Part shown: piece by piece, positions 10,824-23,332 of the stretch
How positions within the stretch are numbered: position 1 is the first letter of the stretch
Layout of the letters: every line of letters begins with the position of its first letter
Assembly (NCBI GenBank): GCA_958510875.1
Contig: OY294068.1
Location: 191,666,315 to 191,730,314, forward strand
Direction of reading: 5' to 3'
DNA from: Endomychus coccineus
Lineage: Eukaryota > Arthropoda > Insecta > Coleoptera > Endomychidae
DNA length: 64,000 nucleotides
Notes under the pieces: model-generated
What the model was told of the DNA's origin: nothing
Databases searched by the model: none
Seen by the model: the letters and a program-made list of their open reading frames with translations, nothing else
Position numbers and translations under genes: made by a program

Positions 10824-12476
10824 GAATACAACAAGTTTTAGGAAAACTAAACATTTGAACCTTAGGCCCATTTTTATAATTTTCCTGGCGGCCAGGAGCA
10901 CAACATTTATTCGGCATAAGTAATTAACTAACAAACTGTATTTATGATACAAACCACGGGAAGAACCAAAATAAACATTCACTTAGGAAGCCATATTGCA
11001 GCGCACTTTATTTAGCCATAACACTCTTATACACGATTATTTACATGTAAAAATAGATTCCAATCACACGAGGACACCTTAGGAACACGCGCAACATATA
11101 ATTTTCCACAAGAAGGAGTTAAAACTCCTGTCACACCGACTTTTGTACTCAGCGTTCAGGCCTTATATTATAGAGAGTATTGGAAGGAACTTCCTAATAT
11201 AGTTACGATCGATTACCACATCCCTGAAACTATCTTTCGTCAGCGTACAAGTAGACGCATTCTGCTTGATCTCAATACCAAAAAAGACTGGCGCCAAGGC
11301 TTTCTTGAGAAACTTCCGTCAATTGGGTTGCCACCCCAACTCTGTAGTTGGGGATAAACGCCGGCATTTATCTTATGGCATCCACGAACTCGAGCTATAT
11401 TTGAAACTCGTTGATTCGAACCTTCATGATGACAAATTAGGTTAAATGTCGTCCTGTGGGAATGATATTTCCGTTCATGTTCGGAAATTCGTGTTGCTGC
11501 TGCCAGAGCCTCTTAATCACCTTCATACCCGGTTTTATACTGTGTTAGCTGTTTTTTCGTGACTAAACCGTTAATCAATGTAGCACGAAGATGGAATTTT
11601 AATTTCGGATTAATCAGTTCGATATTAAATGCCTCGGGCTCATTTCGAGACATTCTATTGTGAGATTTGTAATATATTTGACAAGCACGCGGATTTGTAA
11701 TATCGGAGTGGATGCTCAAAATTTCGAGTTAAAATCGTCGATGACACCGCTATTCGCGGCACACAGCGATATTTTTCCCGTTTCCGCATTTTATGCACAT
11801 ATCTGAACTCTGAACCCTACAGGCTTGGTGGTGCTTGCTTGTGCTTGCATTCGATCTCTCTTAACTATGAGGATTAAGAGGAATTTGCCACAGGCTAAAT
11901 CTCATCTTATGAGAAACTGATAGAACATGTTCAGAATAGCGTAAAGTTGTAATAAAGGTTTCGCTTCGTTCAGGAAATCTTAAATATTCTTGTACAGAAT
12001 AATCTACCTACGGTGTGTTCGAAATTCGGGTTGCATTTTATAAATATGTTCAAAGACTCGGAATCTGTAGCTACTGCATTGCAAAATCCTTGGTCCATGT
12101 TCGCAATCTAATGAGCAATTTCCAGTGAACAAAGAAACCAACGAACCAAAATATTCTCAATAAAGATTCGTAGACTTTACATTTTTCTGAATTCCACAAA
12201 CACTACTAAAAGCTATGGTACAAGAGGTATCACACTAAAGCTGATTTCATCACATCTTACTAATAGGAAACAATTTATAGTAGAAGCAAATAAAAATGGA
12301 TTTATTAAAATCAAAATACTGGGACCCCTGCTAACTCATACATTTTTGCATCTATTTCAATTATTAATTTATCTAAATTCAATTTTCTCATTATTCTTTG
12401 CACATCACAACCTCAAATTTCATTTGTAAACTATTTAGTTTTGTTTATTAATTATTAATTGGTGAATGAAACCATT
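10824..12476. other. No gene seen
   Basis: Unrecognised sequence, somewhat richer in GC around 11240-11500. Short minus-strand frames, for example near 11513-11719, show no motif. Confidence 0.5.
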
Positions 12477-12990
12477 GTGGGGATCAGCTCTTAATGACAG
12501 GTGACGGTTTGCCATAAGCTGATCGGTGGTCTTTTTGGAGCATAGGAGTTGAAACACTCACTTATAGAAGGGTTGCACTTCATTGAACGTAGAGCTCGAC
12601 GTCATAATGACTTAATGTCTCGTTCCACACAATAACAATGATAATGATGCAATCAATAATAATACAGTCAATAATGATTGAAAATGAATATCAATATGAA
12701 TCTAGTTAATCTAATCTTAGTATATATATCGGTCTATCAATATCTACCTTGACACTAAGGTTCCCACGCTCGGATGTCAGGGTGCCTTGTAGCTTATACT
12801 AAACAATATGTTTATATTATTAGAAGGTAATCGTAACACTAAACATATTGTTAGTGTATCGCCTATGAATTTATAAACATACGGATTACATATATTCAAT
12901 AATAGAAATAAGGTTGTATTCTGTAATTGAGGGATTTTAGGTAATCTCGTATAGGGATGGAAGATTCCTATACTAGATTATTTTTCTCAA
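12477..12990 (+). repeat. LTR-like repeat, copy 1
   Basis: Begins TGTGGGGATCAGCTCTTA and ends near 'aagattcctatacta'. Shared blocks with the reverse complement of 16205-16633 include 'tctcgtatagggatg', 'gattcctatacta' and 'tttctattat..at'. The TG start and ~500-bp length fit a long terminal repeat. Family not identified. Confidence 0.55.
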
Positions 12991-14717
12991 GTTGAACTAT
13001 TTATTTTATTTTCTCTATTTAACAACATCTATCTAACACCATCGTAATGCCGGAGATTCTTGATTGAGGTTGTCTTTCTTATTTTATAAATAAAGCTGTT
13101 GGCGCCCCGGATACAACTCTCAATCGGGAATCGAAGGGTATGTTTCATTACGATAGACCCTGAGATATTTCCATAATGAGCTAGTTGGGCAATTAAATTG
13201 TTGAAACTGACTAGTAACACCTTACAATACATATGGAGAAGACATCGCGAAAACCAGCGAAACTGATATCATCAAAATTAATTGCCAATAGCGTATTTAC
13301 ATTTGTGGAACCATTAATTAAATCAATAGTGGAACCAAATCAAATGTATGGCGGATACATTCGTTGTCAAATAATCTATTGTTTGAATTTTTCCGTCGAA
13401 GCTCATGACAAATGAAATATCAAGCGAATGTGAAAACATACCAATGAAAAACTCGTTCCGCCAGTCCCAAAGGAATCTGTTAACATTGGGAATAATAAAA
13501 ACATTACCGAATCACACTTCAAATTCTTTATTTTCGCGGTGATTGTGTTGTGTCCGCGTAACACGGAAAAAGAAACTCTCGAAATTCCAACGCGTTTTAT
13601 GTTCATGTCGGGATATTTGCAAACGAACTCCTGCAAAATTGCGGTTGCTTTAAACTCTTTTTATGTTTGTGAAGTTAAAATTTAATACTGCTTTGCTGTT
13701 ACAAAGTAAATTTACGCCCTTGCAACAAAGTATTGCCATCGTTTCAGACTCGGATTTCGTGTTTTGTGGCGGCTAGAAATTAAATATACATAAGGATCGT
13801 CTGTACGTTCTCGTGAAACTCGAACGTCATGTTTGTCACGATGCGGCCAGAGGAATGTTGACGAATGATTAGTGAGAAAAGTGGACAACACAACCATGTA
13901 CAGGGTTATTCATTAGCTATTTTATTAACTTGGTCAAATGGAGGTTGAAGCGATTCTGAGAGAAAAATGGTCTGAACATAATTAGGGTCCGTTTGAAATG
14001 CACCCATTCAAAGAATTATAATCAAAATTATGGAAACGCTAAGTTTTCTTCTTGCTTTCATTGAAAACCCCCGGATGAGTATGCAGAACGATAGAAGAAT
14101 TTCTATCCCGCCTTATTTTATTCACCAAAACACATCACCGTCGATTATTCGATTATTTTGTTGGTCGAGTGGTGTTCGAGAATTTGACGAACACAAAAAA
14201 TATAGATAGATAAATAGATGCATACATTTATTCATTTAGGAATATAGCATTTGTGGGTTGGTTAAGAATTATAAGAAATATTTCAGAGTGGAGCGAGAGG
14301 TGCGAAATTATTTGAGCCGTAGTAAATAACATTAGTACCTATGTAAAACTCAGGCTTACGAAAAATTAAATAATTCGCCTCTTATGCTGGATTTGTATCC
14401 AATTCGCACTTGTTTGCTTGTAAATATATACATCAAGCTTTGCATTTTGCGTTAATTAATGAAAATAATCTTCGTATAATGCGCTAACCTGTCGTAGCTA
14501 CTTGGAAAAGCTTTAGAACCTACCAACCACTTTCATATATTCGAACCTGACTATGACAGATCAGTTTATCGGGACAGGGAGGTCTAAAGAGAGTATTTGA
14601 ATTAAAAACTGAATATTTGAATTAAAAACTAAGAATGTTTAAAATAATAGAGGTCAAAATCTCTAAATTAAATTTACAATTTCACGCCAAACTAACAATT
14701 CTGCTCCACTCTTTCTA
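12991..14717. other. No gene seen
   Basis: No recognised coding region. Contains only short chance frames on both strands, around 13029-13897. Confidence 0.5.
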
Positions 14718-15675
14718 CCGAGATATCAAAAATTATCTTGGTCAAGGGTGGTTATGGAATCTAAAACGTGTGTGTTACTTTACGTTTGAAATAATTATGT
14801 CACTGTCACACTGACATCATCAATAACCTACAAATTTCATACCTGTTTATTTCAGTTGTAAAACAATAATGAACTACAAATTATGAAATAATTATGTGAA
14901 CTTTGAACCTTTTCAGAGGTCGGGATGGCCACAATCCGGGTCAAAAACTGTTTTGAAATAGTTAATTTTCCGTAAATCGAATGACGTTCACGTGAGAAGA
15001 CCGTAGCACGCCAATTAGAAAAGTGTTAACTGTTTATTCCTAATACGGCTTTACGACGACTTTTCGCGTGCCGTTTTCGCTCCATGAAGTTAGATTTAGT
15101 ATCGGACCGTGCCCGACGGCCCTCCTTTTTTCGATAAATGTCCATTAAATAGGAAAATTTAATTAAAACAGTTTGAGCTATTCTGAGATCTCAGCTATGC
15201 GCGTCTAACGTGCGACGTAACAAAGGGAATTATCTCGCGACTAAAATATACACGAAGCGGGTAAAAGCTAGCGGCCCATAGCCAAAAACACTTTATCACA
15301 ACTGGCACGGGGCAAGAAACGGCCCCAAATTAACAAGACCGAGGTAAAATGTATAAACTCCAACTTACGCGCAGCGAGCTCCTCGAGGCATATGTCAAGA
15401 TGATTTCAATCGTAGCTAATTACATAGGACGTCTGGCGTCCATGCAATTATGTTTTTAGATAATTCGAACCTTCTAATTTCGATAGGCCACGTGAAAATC
15501 CCGGAGTCCAAAGCCCTAAAGACTTCTGAATGTTACAATATTCGTATAAAATTGCGAAATTTAGCACTTTTAGAAACTTCAAATTAATTATGACATAATT
15601 ATTTCAAACGTAAAGTAAGACATACGTTTTAGATTCTACAACCACCCTTGACCAAGATAATTTTTGATGTCCCGG
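14718..15675 (+). mobile_element. TA-flanked MITE, copy A (958 bp)
   Basis: Left end CCGAGATATCAAAAATTATC, right end the inverted form finishing GATGTCCCGG, each flanked by TA. The terminal inverted repeats run for about 85 bp and include 'cttggtcaagggtggtt'. No transposase frame is present. TA flanks fit target duplication by an IS630-Tc1-mariner transposase. Same orientation as copy B, opposite to copy C. Confidence 0.85.
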
Positions 15676-15754
15676 TATAAGGCACTACTAACAATAATGT
15701 ATAATAGATAGATGTTTGGAAATACAAGGATAAATAGTAAACAATAAAAGAGTT

Positions 15755-16015
15755 CACCCTCTGGATATATTATAACACTATTGATAAAAAATAATCACCC
15801 TTATCCACTAAAATACTATTGAAGTACTCGGGACCTTTCGGCTACCAAGTAGCCATCATCCGAGTGAACTAAATTATGAATCAAAATGTGCCTGTTTAAA
15901 TACTATTTGACGATAATAATGTAAACAATGGGTTACCATTAGATAGATACATCGGAATGTAATAAATTGTTTTTTCATTAATACAATTCCATCCCTTCTA
16001 AATTACCTAAAATTA
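15755..16015 (-). mobile_element. PLE end fragment with hammerhead-like hairpin
   Basis: Closely related to 50030-50310, which borders a PLE endonuclease relic, so this is a PLE terminal (pseudo-LTR) piece. On the minus strand the segment 15869-15823 reads CGGATGA, hairpin TGGCTAC-TTG-GTAGCC, then GAAA, flanked by short ACT/AGT complementarity. That is the layout of the hammerhead ribozymes known from PLEs, with the first core box changed from CTGATGA to CGGATGA. Confidence 0.65.
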
Positions 16016-16204
16016 TAGAATTAAGTAAGTTTATGGAATCCAATGAAATAATCTCTATTATTCCATTACAAACACTTTATACAGACTCAGGCTAATACTG
16101 ATACGCATTCTGATGACTACTGACATCTTAATCACTTACTTATCACCAACTATGACTAACTAAAAATACAATCTTACGATCTACAAATACTTCATCTTTG
16201 GAGG

Positions 16205-16633
16205 GATTCCGTCATATCATTGTTGTGTAGTATAGGAATCTTACATCCCTATACGAGATTACCTGAAATCCCCAAATTATAGAATGCGACCTTATTTCTA
16301 TTAGTAATGTTGTTAAGCATATATTGATAACTCATAACTGACCCACTAACAACATGTTTACTATTACACATTGTTTAGCACAAGATAACCTTGACATACA
16401 GAACAGGGTATCTCGAAGTAGTTATTGAGGAATCGATGTATATGCTAAGACCAGATTAACTAGGACATAATGAATATCATAAGAAGAACATAAGCAGATC
16501 ATTCAGAATAGATTGTAATCAGAAATCGTTGTATTCATTGAACTCATCGTGTACATTAGTATTTGTACTGTTATTATTTCGTAGATTCAGTTTAGGGCAA
16601 ACCACCCAACTCTAAGAGCTGATCCCCACAGTT
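16205..16633 (-). repeat. LTR-like repeat, copy 2 (inverted)
   Basis: On the minus strand this starts TGTGGGGATCAGCTCTTAGA at 16633 and ends near 'gattcctatactaca' at ~16230, followed by 'caacaatgatatgacgg', which could be a primer-binding region. It faces copy 1 across 3.2 kb, so the two are not the LTRs of one intact element. Confidence 0.55.
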
Positions 16634-16659
16634 GTATTGTTGATATGTCGTTCAATGCA

Positions 16660-16840
16660 ATCACATACGGTCCATACCTCCTGCACTGGCAATAACACGG
16701 CTTATTGTAAAAATGTGCGACCTTGCTGATTAATCAATAAACATTGTTGTGAAATGAGAAAATAGAATATTACGAGCTTATCTAGTTTAGGATTTATGTA
16801 AGGTAAATCCCTTATTGGGATATTATACCACGCTGACGGT
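16660..16840 (+). repeat. Dispersed repeat, related to 44960-45120
   Basis: Shares 'acacggcttattgtaa', 'gaaaata.aatattacgag' and 'attgggatatta' in the same order with 44960-45120, with a ~30-bp length difference. Non-coding. Confidence 0.6.
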
Positions 16841-18149
16841 GTACTGCTGAGAGTAAGTTGAGAAATCCACCTTCCACTAACATTATTCATGCCCAACTGT
16901 TCGGCGAACGCTTGTATCTGAAAGCCCGACATTTGTGTGCTAATTCTTTCACCTTCAAGTGTCGATCGTCTGATACGAGATCAATTTTCTTGACCGCCAC
17001 CTCTTACACCGCCCTTCCTGTTCTAGCGTCATATTCCAAGGATTCTTCCACCATTCGAAACTGTTTCGACGAATCTTTGCCACAGAATGAGACGTGGAGT
17101 TTTCCTCGTGAAACCAATAAAGACAATTTTTGATGCTTTGAGGAAGAATACGTTCTCGAGTAATAATTTTTGTTTTTTACAAGACTAATAAGACTTCAAC
17201 TTATGTTATGAACATTGTAATAAGGGCTTCGTACAGGTTATTTCCAGTGAATAGGAATAATGTAAATTCCTCGAGTTAAGTTTTATGGAGTTCCATAGAG
17301 AGAAGACAATGTTACAACATGACTAGCTGCGATCTCTGAATATAAGTCAGGACGGGCGGTTCCCTCGTAATATCGAAAAATAAAATATAGCTTGCCCATG
17401 GAATGAGATTGAGAAAAATAACTAAATAGCATCACGAAATAAAGACAAAAAGTCAAACCAGTATCCAGCTGAAAATACATCACGAAGCGAGATTTCTATT
17501 GTGAAAAAGCTATATGCCACCGCGACGGCCGTTCACGTTTGAATGATGTGTAAGTCAGGCTGTTACCTAGACCTTTTGGAGATAAAGAGCTCTATTATGA
17601 ATTACGCACGTGATCGAATTTATAATACCAATATACATCAAATGGGACAGCTGCTTTCATTCCATTTTTATTCAACTCCAAAGCTGGACATTTACAAAGA
17701 CGAGCTGTCGGTCGACAACATTCGCGTTGAGCAAATTTAATTAATAACACACCCACGCTATGGATTGTTTGTTTTTGAGTATGCGGGGCCCGTATATATG
17801 AAATCAAATTCACAAACTTCACAGCAGCAATAGACTTCAACGAACGGGGAATTGCCCGGATGATGTTCAAGCGCATAATTTCATAACAGAAATCAAAGAC
17901 AATAACACAGTCCCGTTCCTGTAGTAAAATGGTACGTGTCAAATTTTGACAAGGGAACAAACGATCTTCATAATGAAGTATGATTACCCTGCCTTGAACG
18001 AAGTAATTAATGTAATTTCCATGAGTTTCCATTTGTCACGAGAAAACGTGTTAACAGGTTTCTGGGTTCAATTTCAAGTGGTTATAACAAATTGAAAACC
18101 CCAAATAAAATACAGATATCAAAAACAGTTCGCCAATTATGAGATTGTA
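16841..18149. other. No recognisable gene
   Basis: Two open frames stand out in length: 145 codons on the minus strand at 17595-18032 and 91 codons on the plus strand at 16858-17133. Neither has a motif, signal or repeat pattern that I recognise, and the minus-strand frame overlaps another on the plus strand. I treat both as probable chance frames. Confidence 0.4.
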
Positions 18150-18700
18150 AAAAAGTGAACACAAATATTTGAGGGTAAATAAAATCAAATTGAATGTCTC
18201 CAAAACAAAAAAGATGATAATCACGACTAAATACAAACATGGTAAGCTAATAATCAATAAGCTAATAATCAATAATATAAATTTGCATGTAAAAAATGAT
18301 CAAATAGAAATTGTCCCAACAATGAAGTACTTGGGCTTCATGTTAGATAATACCCTTTCTTTTGATAATCATTTTGACTTTATCATCAAAAAAACTATAT
18401 TTTTTCTCCAAAATTGCTCAATCTTTCTCAACTGAATCTAAAATCACTGTATACAGCACTATAAACCAGCCACATTTTGATTATTGTGCTTCCACATTAA
18501 TTATGTTATGGATTCTGAAATCAAATTGATATACCTCATTTTTATGCAAACAACTTTGCAAAGGTTTTCAGTTACTGAACGTCTTCATTATCTTACAATT
18601 GCCTTCATATTTTCAGAAATATTTGTTTTATATGCATGATGTTCATTCCTGTGAAACTAGAAATCGAAATGATTTTCATATTTTAAGAGTAAACAGAAGG
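18150..18700 (+). pseudogene. LINE reverse transcriptase C-terminal relic
   Basis: Frame 18169-18435 gives LNVSKTKKMIITTKYK and then MKYLGFMLDNTLSFDNHFDF, the conserved 'LN..KT..M.........YLG...D..L.F..H' block after the catalytic FADD in jockey/CR1-group reverse transcriptases. Translation then continues in a shifted frame with HFDYCASTL and QTTLQRFSVTERLHYL, matching the later thumb region. RT motifs upstream are missing. Ends near 18700, where another LINE begins. Confidence 0.7.
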
Positions 18701-19560
18701 AGTACAATGAATTCATTGTTGGCTCTACAAAGGGGCCACTTCTGTTTATATTATACGTTTATGAGTTTCCAGAAATTCAAAAAAATGGTAAAGCTGTATA
18801 GTTTGCGGATGACAACTTGAGGCAACTTATTCAGGACAATATCCTAAAAATGCAACATTGGTTCACAGATAACTATAACAAATTGAACGTAGACAAAACG
18901 AAAACAATAACTTTTTCAGCTAAGGAACTATCATTGATAGAAGTAGTAGTTGATAATGCAACAATTAGTTCCACGAACACAACCAAATTCTTAGGTTTAG
19001 AAATAGATTCAAAGTTGAATTGGAAAGCACATGTCCACCAGCTAGCTCCAAAACTTAGTAGTTTTGTTTTTGCTGTAAGAAAACTTTCTTAACTGTTTCA
19101 CCCTGAAGGCTTGTCTTGAATCCTATTATGCATACATATATTCAAAGATTAAGTATGGCATAATAATGTGGGGAAATAGTGTGGATGCAGACAGGATCTT
19201 CAAGTTACAAAAAAGCGCTATAAGAGCAATTTTAGGTTTATCAAACCGACAATCTTGTAGAGATGCATTCAAGGACAATAAAATACTTACCCTTACTAGT
19301 ACATATATTAGAAGCGTCGTGCTTTGTAATGGAACATCCGGAAGAATTGAAAATATATTAAAAAAATTATTACTATGAAACTCGAAAAACAAATAATTAT
19401 GTACCAATGAGTACTCATCATACGTTTTCAATTTTCAATAATCTTCCTGATGAATTCAAAGTTATAACTTCAAAACATGCATTTTAGAAAACATTAAAAT
19501 CTCACTTACTGAAAAAATCATTTTATAATCTGAACGATATTTTGAATGTAGTTTGAACTG
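18700..19560 (+). pseudogene. LINE reverse transcriptase relic with C-terminal end
   Basis: Starts with a damaged GVPQGS block, then GPLLFILYVYEFPE and, after a stop, FADDN near 18804. Frame 18817-19092 contains YNKLNVDKTKTITFSAKE and TKFLGLEIDSKLNWKAHVHQ. A frameshift leads to KIKYGIIMWGN and SAIRAILGLSNRQSCRDAFK with ILTLTSTYI at 19166-19320. The end block is FNNLPDEFK, then LKSHLLKKSFYNLND, with a stop at ~19555. At least three frame breaks make it non-functional. It shares the SCR.xF...ILTLxxxYI signature with the minus-strand LINE at 52866-54660, so they are one clade. Confidence 0.8.
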
Positions 19561-19799
19561 ATCATCTTCACTTAATATTCTTAACTGTGATTATTCTTAG
19601 ATTTATTTATTCTATAAAAATGTTCATAATAAATTAAATATTTAAATGTGAGTCTGAGTACTGTGTTTTTATAGATATCGTTATTGGTTTCCACTTTTTA
19701 ATATGTGATTTGTTCTTTTTTTATATGATTGAACTGAATTATTTTATCAACATGTATGTAAAATATTGACTTATTCTACGCTGTAATTCTATTCTATTA

Positions 19800-20068
19800 T
19801 TTTTTTAGAGGTTTTCAGTAATTCAACGAATTACCAGAATCTTTAAGAAATATTAGTCTACTTGTAAAATTCGAAAACAGCTTGAAAAATTTCATGAGAA
19901 ATGTTTGAATATTACTTAAATAAATATTTGCATCCATAAATATTTAAGAATAAGTAAACAACTTGTAATATATAGATTTTTATTGTTATTTTTTTAATTT
20001 GTGAACTGTATATTAGGTTTCTCCTATTTGAAAAAAAGATCTATCTATCTATCTATCTATCTATCTAT
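19800..20068 (+). pseudogene. LINE 3' end with (ATCT)n tail
   Basis: Short open stretch FNELPESLRNISLLVKFENS then LKNFMRNV and a stop, the usual last block of a jockey/CR1-group ORF2. It is followed by ~150 bp of 3' UTR and a clean (ATCT)n microsatellite at 20039-20068, acting as the 3' tail. It is a heavily 5'-truncated copy, separate from the LINE just before it because the end block occurs twice. Confidence 0.65.
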
Positions 20069-20079
20069 TGTTCCCAAAT

Positions 20080-20160
20080 TTCGCGGATATATGCGTTTCA
20101 GCATTTATTAATCGATCTGGACTATTTTTGACATTATGTCTTTGAGTATGTGTGTATGTG
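20080..20160 (-). repeat. Dispersed repeat motif, copy 2 of 3 (inverted)
   Basis: Reverse complement contains 'ataatgtcaaaaatagtcc' followed by 'agatcgattaataaatgctg', matching the blocks at 385-445 and 62700-62762. Confidence 0.55.
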
Positions 20161-20410
20161 CATAACCTACTGTGCAGCATTCTACAAGAACAAGAACAAA
20201 ATCATAATTTTACGCATAACTCGAATATTTTGCAAGACAAAATGTTGGGAATTGAATAAAAAACAACAAGTAGATATTTTTAAACATTGTAGATATATTT
20301 CTTAGAAGGTTATCCCAATTTCAGGCTTAGTCACGTCCATCCCACCCCTGATTTCATACGAGAAGTGGTCAATAAGTCATTACAAAATATGAATAAATGT
20401 TGCTCGTATA

Positions 20411-21308
20411 GTCCAGTCAATAAGCCGGGAAATACTGTGTAATATGGAAAAAGTTGGGAAACAGCTCGGATTTGAAAAATTTTTGATGCAATGGGTTCTG
20501 TTAACCCTCAAGATCATTCGTTACCACTGAAATCACACCTCGAGGGCAATGGGCAATTTTGGGGGGTGTTTCCCCCCCAAAGATGAGTCAAATTTTGGGA
20601 CAACTAAAAAAAATTCACAAAATGGTCCAGAGTGAAGGAATCGGCTCAAAAATATCTACTAGGAGGTTTTTGGGGTCGCTGATCACGAATATGACTAAAA
20701 GTCACCACATGCACCTGGGGCACAGAAAACCTGGTTATAAAAGTCATCTCCAGGAATTCAACAAAATTTTCCATCTTAAAGTCTCCAAATGTCTCACTCG
20801 GGGGTTTTTGAGGTTGCTGAGCACGAATATGATGTCTAGAAATTCCTCACATGAACCTGGGGCACAGGACGACGACGTCGTGAAGGTCATCTCCAGGAAT
20901 TCGACAAAATTTTCTATCCTAGAGTCTCCAAATTTGTCACTCGGGGGTTTAAGGAGTCGCTGAGCACGAATACGATTTCTAGAGATTCCTCACATGCACC
21001 TGGGGCACAGAAAACTTGGTCATACAGGCCATCTCCAGGAATTCAACAAAATTCCCCAAAAACCCCCTAGTAGATATTTTTGAGCCGATTCCTTCACTCT
21101 GGACCATTTTGTGAATTTTTTTTAGTTGCCCCAAAATTTGACTCATCTTTGGAGGGGGGGAACACCCCCCAAAATTGCCCATTGCCCTCGGGGTGTGATT
21201 TTAGTGGTAACGAATGATCTTGAGGGTTCACAGATACCCATTGCATCCAACATTTTTCAAATTCGAGCTGTTTCCCAACTTTTCTATTTTCCGGCTTATT
21301 GACTGGAC
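20411..21308. mobile_element. Foldback element with internal tandem units (898 bp)
   Basis: Arms 20411-~20676 and ~21053-21308 are inverted copies of ~260 bp, beginning GTCCAGTCAATAAGCCGG on the left and ending with its complement on the right, with TA on both sides. Between the arms lie three units of ~140 bp marked by 'gctgagcacgaatat', 'cacatgcacctggggcac' and 'atctccaggaattc' (marker spacing 138 and 143). The overlapping open frames, such as 134 codons at 20559-20963, come from the low stop density of the repeat. I see no transposase. Confidence 0.85.
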
Positions 21309-22250
21309 TAGTAGTGTCGAAACAAGTTTGTATCTGACAAATACCATCTTTCACTAGGCTGCTTTAAAATTTTCACCCATATTGTCTTTTTCCATTTAGT
21401 AAAATAATAAATTCACCACAAATAAAAGAGAGAGATGAATGATTAGTGTCCCACATTTATTAATGAAAATTTACCGAATCAATAGACTAAAAAATCAGAA
21501 CCGACGGATTAATAATATATAGTCCACCTATGACGCTCAATATGGAAGATTAAACAGGTCACCAGGTATATAAAATAAGAGAAAATTAACTGAAAGGAAA
21601 CAGCGAATGGATAATTTTCTCATAATAAAGCTACCAAGAAAACGGTTCCGCTTATGCTATAACCGTACCAAGTGAACTCGATTGAAGTACAAAAGCAGCT
21701 TCAAACGGGGCATTCAAAAAAGCTTGCTAGTTCGAGAAAGTCACGGATTAGACGATTCCAGCTTTTTGTTTTGTTTCTCGTCTCAAATCTCCGCAATACA
21801 AGTAATAAGCTTCGACGATCCAGTCTTAATAATAGCAATAAAAGCTTGCAGGTCGTCGCCTCGTTTCTCGGTGTAATTTAACCGCATGTTTTTCTCTCTT
21901 CCAAACTATTGTAAAGACGAATTCCTACACGACGGAAGAACTTAAATAATGGCGAGCATCCAATGAATGCATACTGAATGCTAAACCGCCAATTACATGG
22001 CCTATTATTATCAATGAATTAACATTGTTCCAAACAAGTTGTGTGATTTTCAGAATCCATTAAAATATATACAATAAAATCATAAAGTTTGCAGATCATC
22101 GAAATCAGTTGTATCCCTCAATTCTAAAATAGTTCAAGTTCATGGAACGATAGTTTTACTGGAACTTTCTTTCTCAAGTGAAATCAACTGTTTATGGCAC
22201 TTGCGATACTTATTTCTACATCCTTCAATTTTTGTTATATACTTCGACTA
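21309..22250. other. No gene seen
   Basis: AT-rich. Two overlapping short frames near 21672-21881 have no recognised motif. Confidence 0.5.
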
Positions 22251-22253
22251 CCT

Positions 22254-22600
22254 ATCATCATCATCACTTGGGGGATAAATGCTCTTGGGTTACTCAGTCG
22301 GGCCCATTGTGCGCCCCGTGATCAGGAGCCTATTCTATCCTAACAGGTTTGTGGCCCGTCAGAAACCCAGAATATTCTTCTGCGATCAGTTTTGATTCTA
22401 CGAAGTGTCGATGCCTGAGGAATGCTAATGCTGGGCATTCCAACAGGATGTGAGAGGCAGTTCCTTCCGCCTCTCTGCATTTCCTATATATTGGGTCATC
22501 TGTGATACCCATATTGTGTAGGTGTGTTCTTTGATGAAGACCTTGGTCTTACTATTAGATGGTGATTCTCCCCACAGTTCAGACCACTCTTATGACAGCT
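22254..22600 (-). pseudogene. LINE 3' end (R1/I-like), minus strand
   Basis: Minus-strand frame 22512-22330 gives PIYRKCREAEGTASHILLEC and then PALAFLRHRHF, the Cys-His block (C..C....T..H.L.ECPAL) that follows RNase H in R1/I-type LINEs, with the first Cys lost. The downstream text, including 'ggggcgcacaatgggcccg', matches the 3' part of the LINE at 56710-56945. The tail is (ATC)n at 22254-22266. Only the last ~100 codons and 3' UTR remain. Confidence 0.7.
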
Positions 22601-23330
22601 ACGGTGCTAGCGAAATTCATTTTATGTATTAAATTAGTAAAATGCAAACTTTTGATAGTTATTTTATTTTAGTTTATGCCAATATAGCTATAACGCTATA
22701 TCACATATTTGAAAAACAAAAATGAAGGATACTTTTTTATATTACATATTATTAAATGTATATTAATATATTCAGATAATAATAACAGTTATAATAATAA
22801 TATAAGTTTGTTCAGTTCATTTCATAGAATTATAAAAATATTAATATTTAAATGGGATAATAAACTCACAAAGAACTTTCACAAAAGAAACAGTTCTTGT
22901 GTGTGAGAAAGAGGGTGTACTTTTTAATTTTTAATATACTCACTTAAACTTAACTTAATCTAAATTCTAACCTATATACCCTTATACAAAACAATCTAAT
23001 CAAGAATCCAGCAAACGAATGACTATGTTTCATGTGGTAAAACCATCATTGTTCCCAATCAGACATTCAAAATCTGAATCTAATCAAATAACTGCCAATT
23101 TGCATAGTTATATAAATATAACTCATAACCACCTTACAAATAAACAAAATCATCATTGCAGTACAACAAATAATCAAATAATCCATCACTTAAATATCAC
23201 CGGCAACTATCTGACCCATTCTACTAATTCTACCTGTATTCTGTATCCAAGACCTAAGATGTTTTTTACAGTGACTATATTATAATAAGATAAATGATGT
23301 AATTTAATTCAATAATCATGAAACTGTTCA
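22601..23330. other. No gene seen
   Basis: Very AT-rich. The frame at 23019-23285 is full of Asn, His, Thr and Ile codons and shows no motif. Confidence 0.5.
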
Positions 23331-23332
23331 TA

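Noticed and set aside
11405..11420. 'gattcgaacc' as a tRNA B box
   Set aside because: No A box or cloverleaf partner at the expected distance on the minus strand.
17595..18032. 145-codon minus-strand frame as a host gene
   Set aside because: No motif, no family resemblance, and another frame overlaps on the plus strand. Length alone is weak evidence in 64 kb of six-frame reading.
20559..21354. Frames of 134, 67 and 86 codons on both strands
   Set aside because: They arise in the inverted arms and tandem units of the foldback element, so the same sequence appears on both strands.
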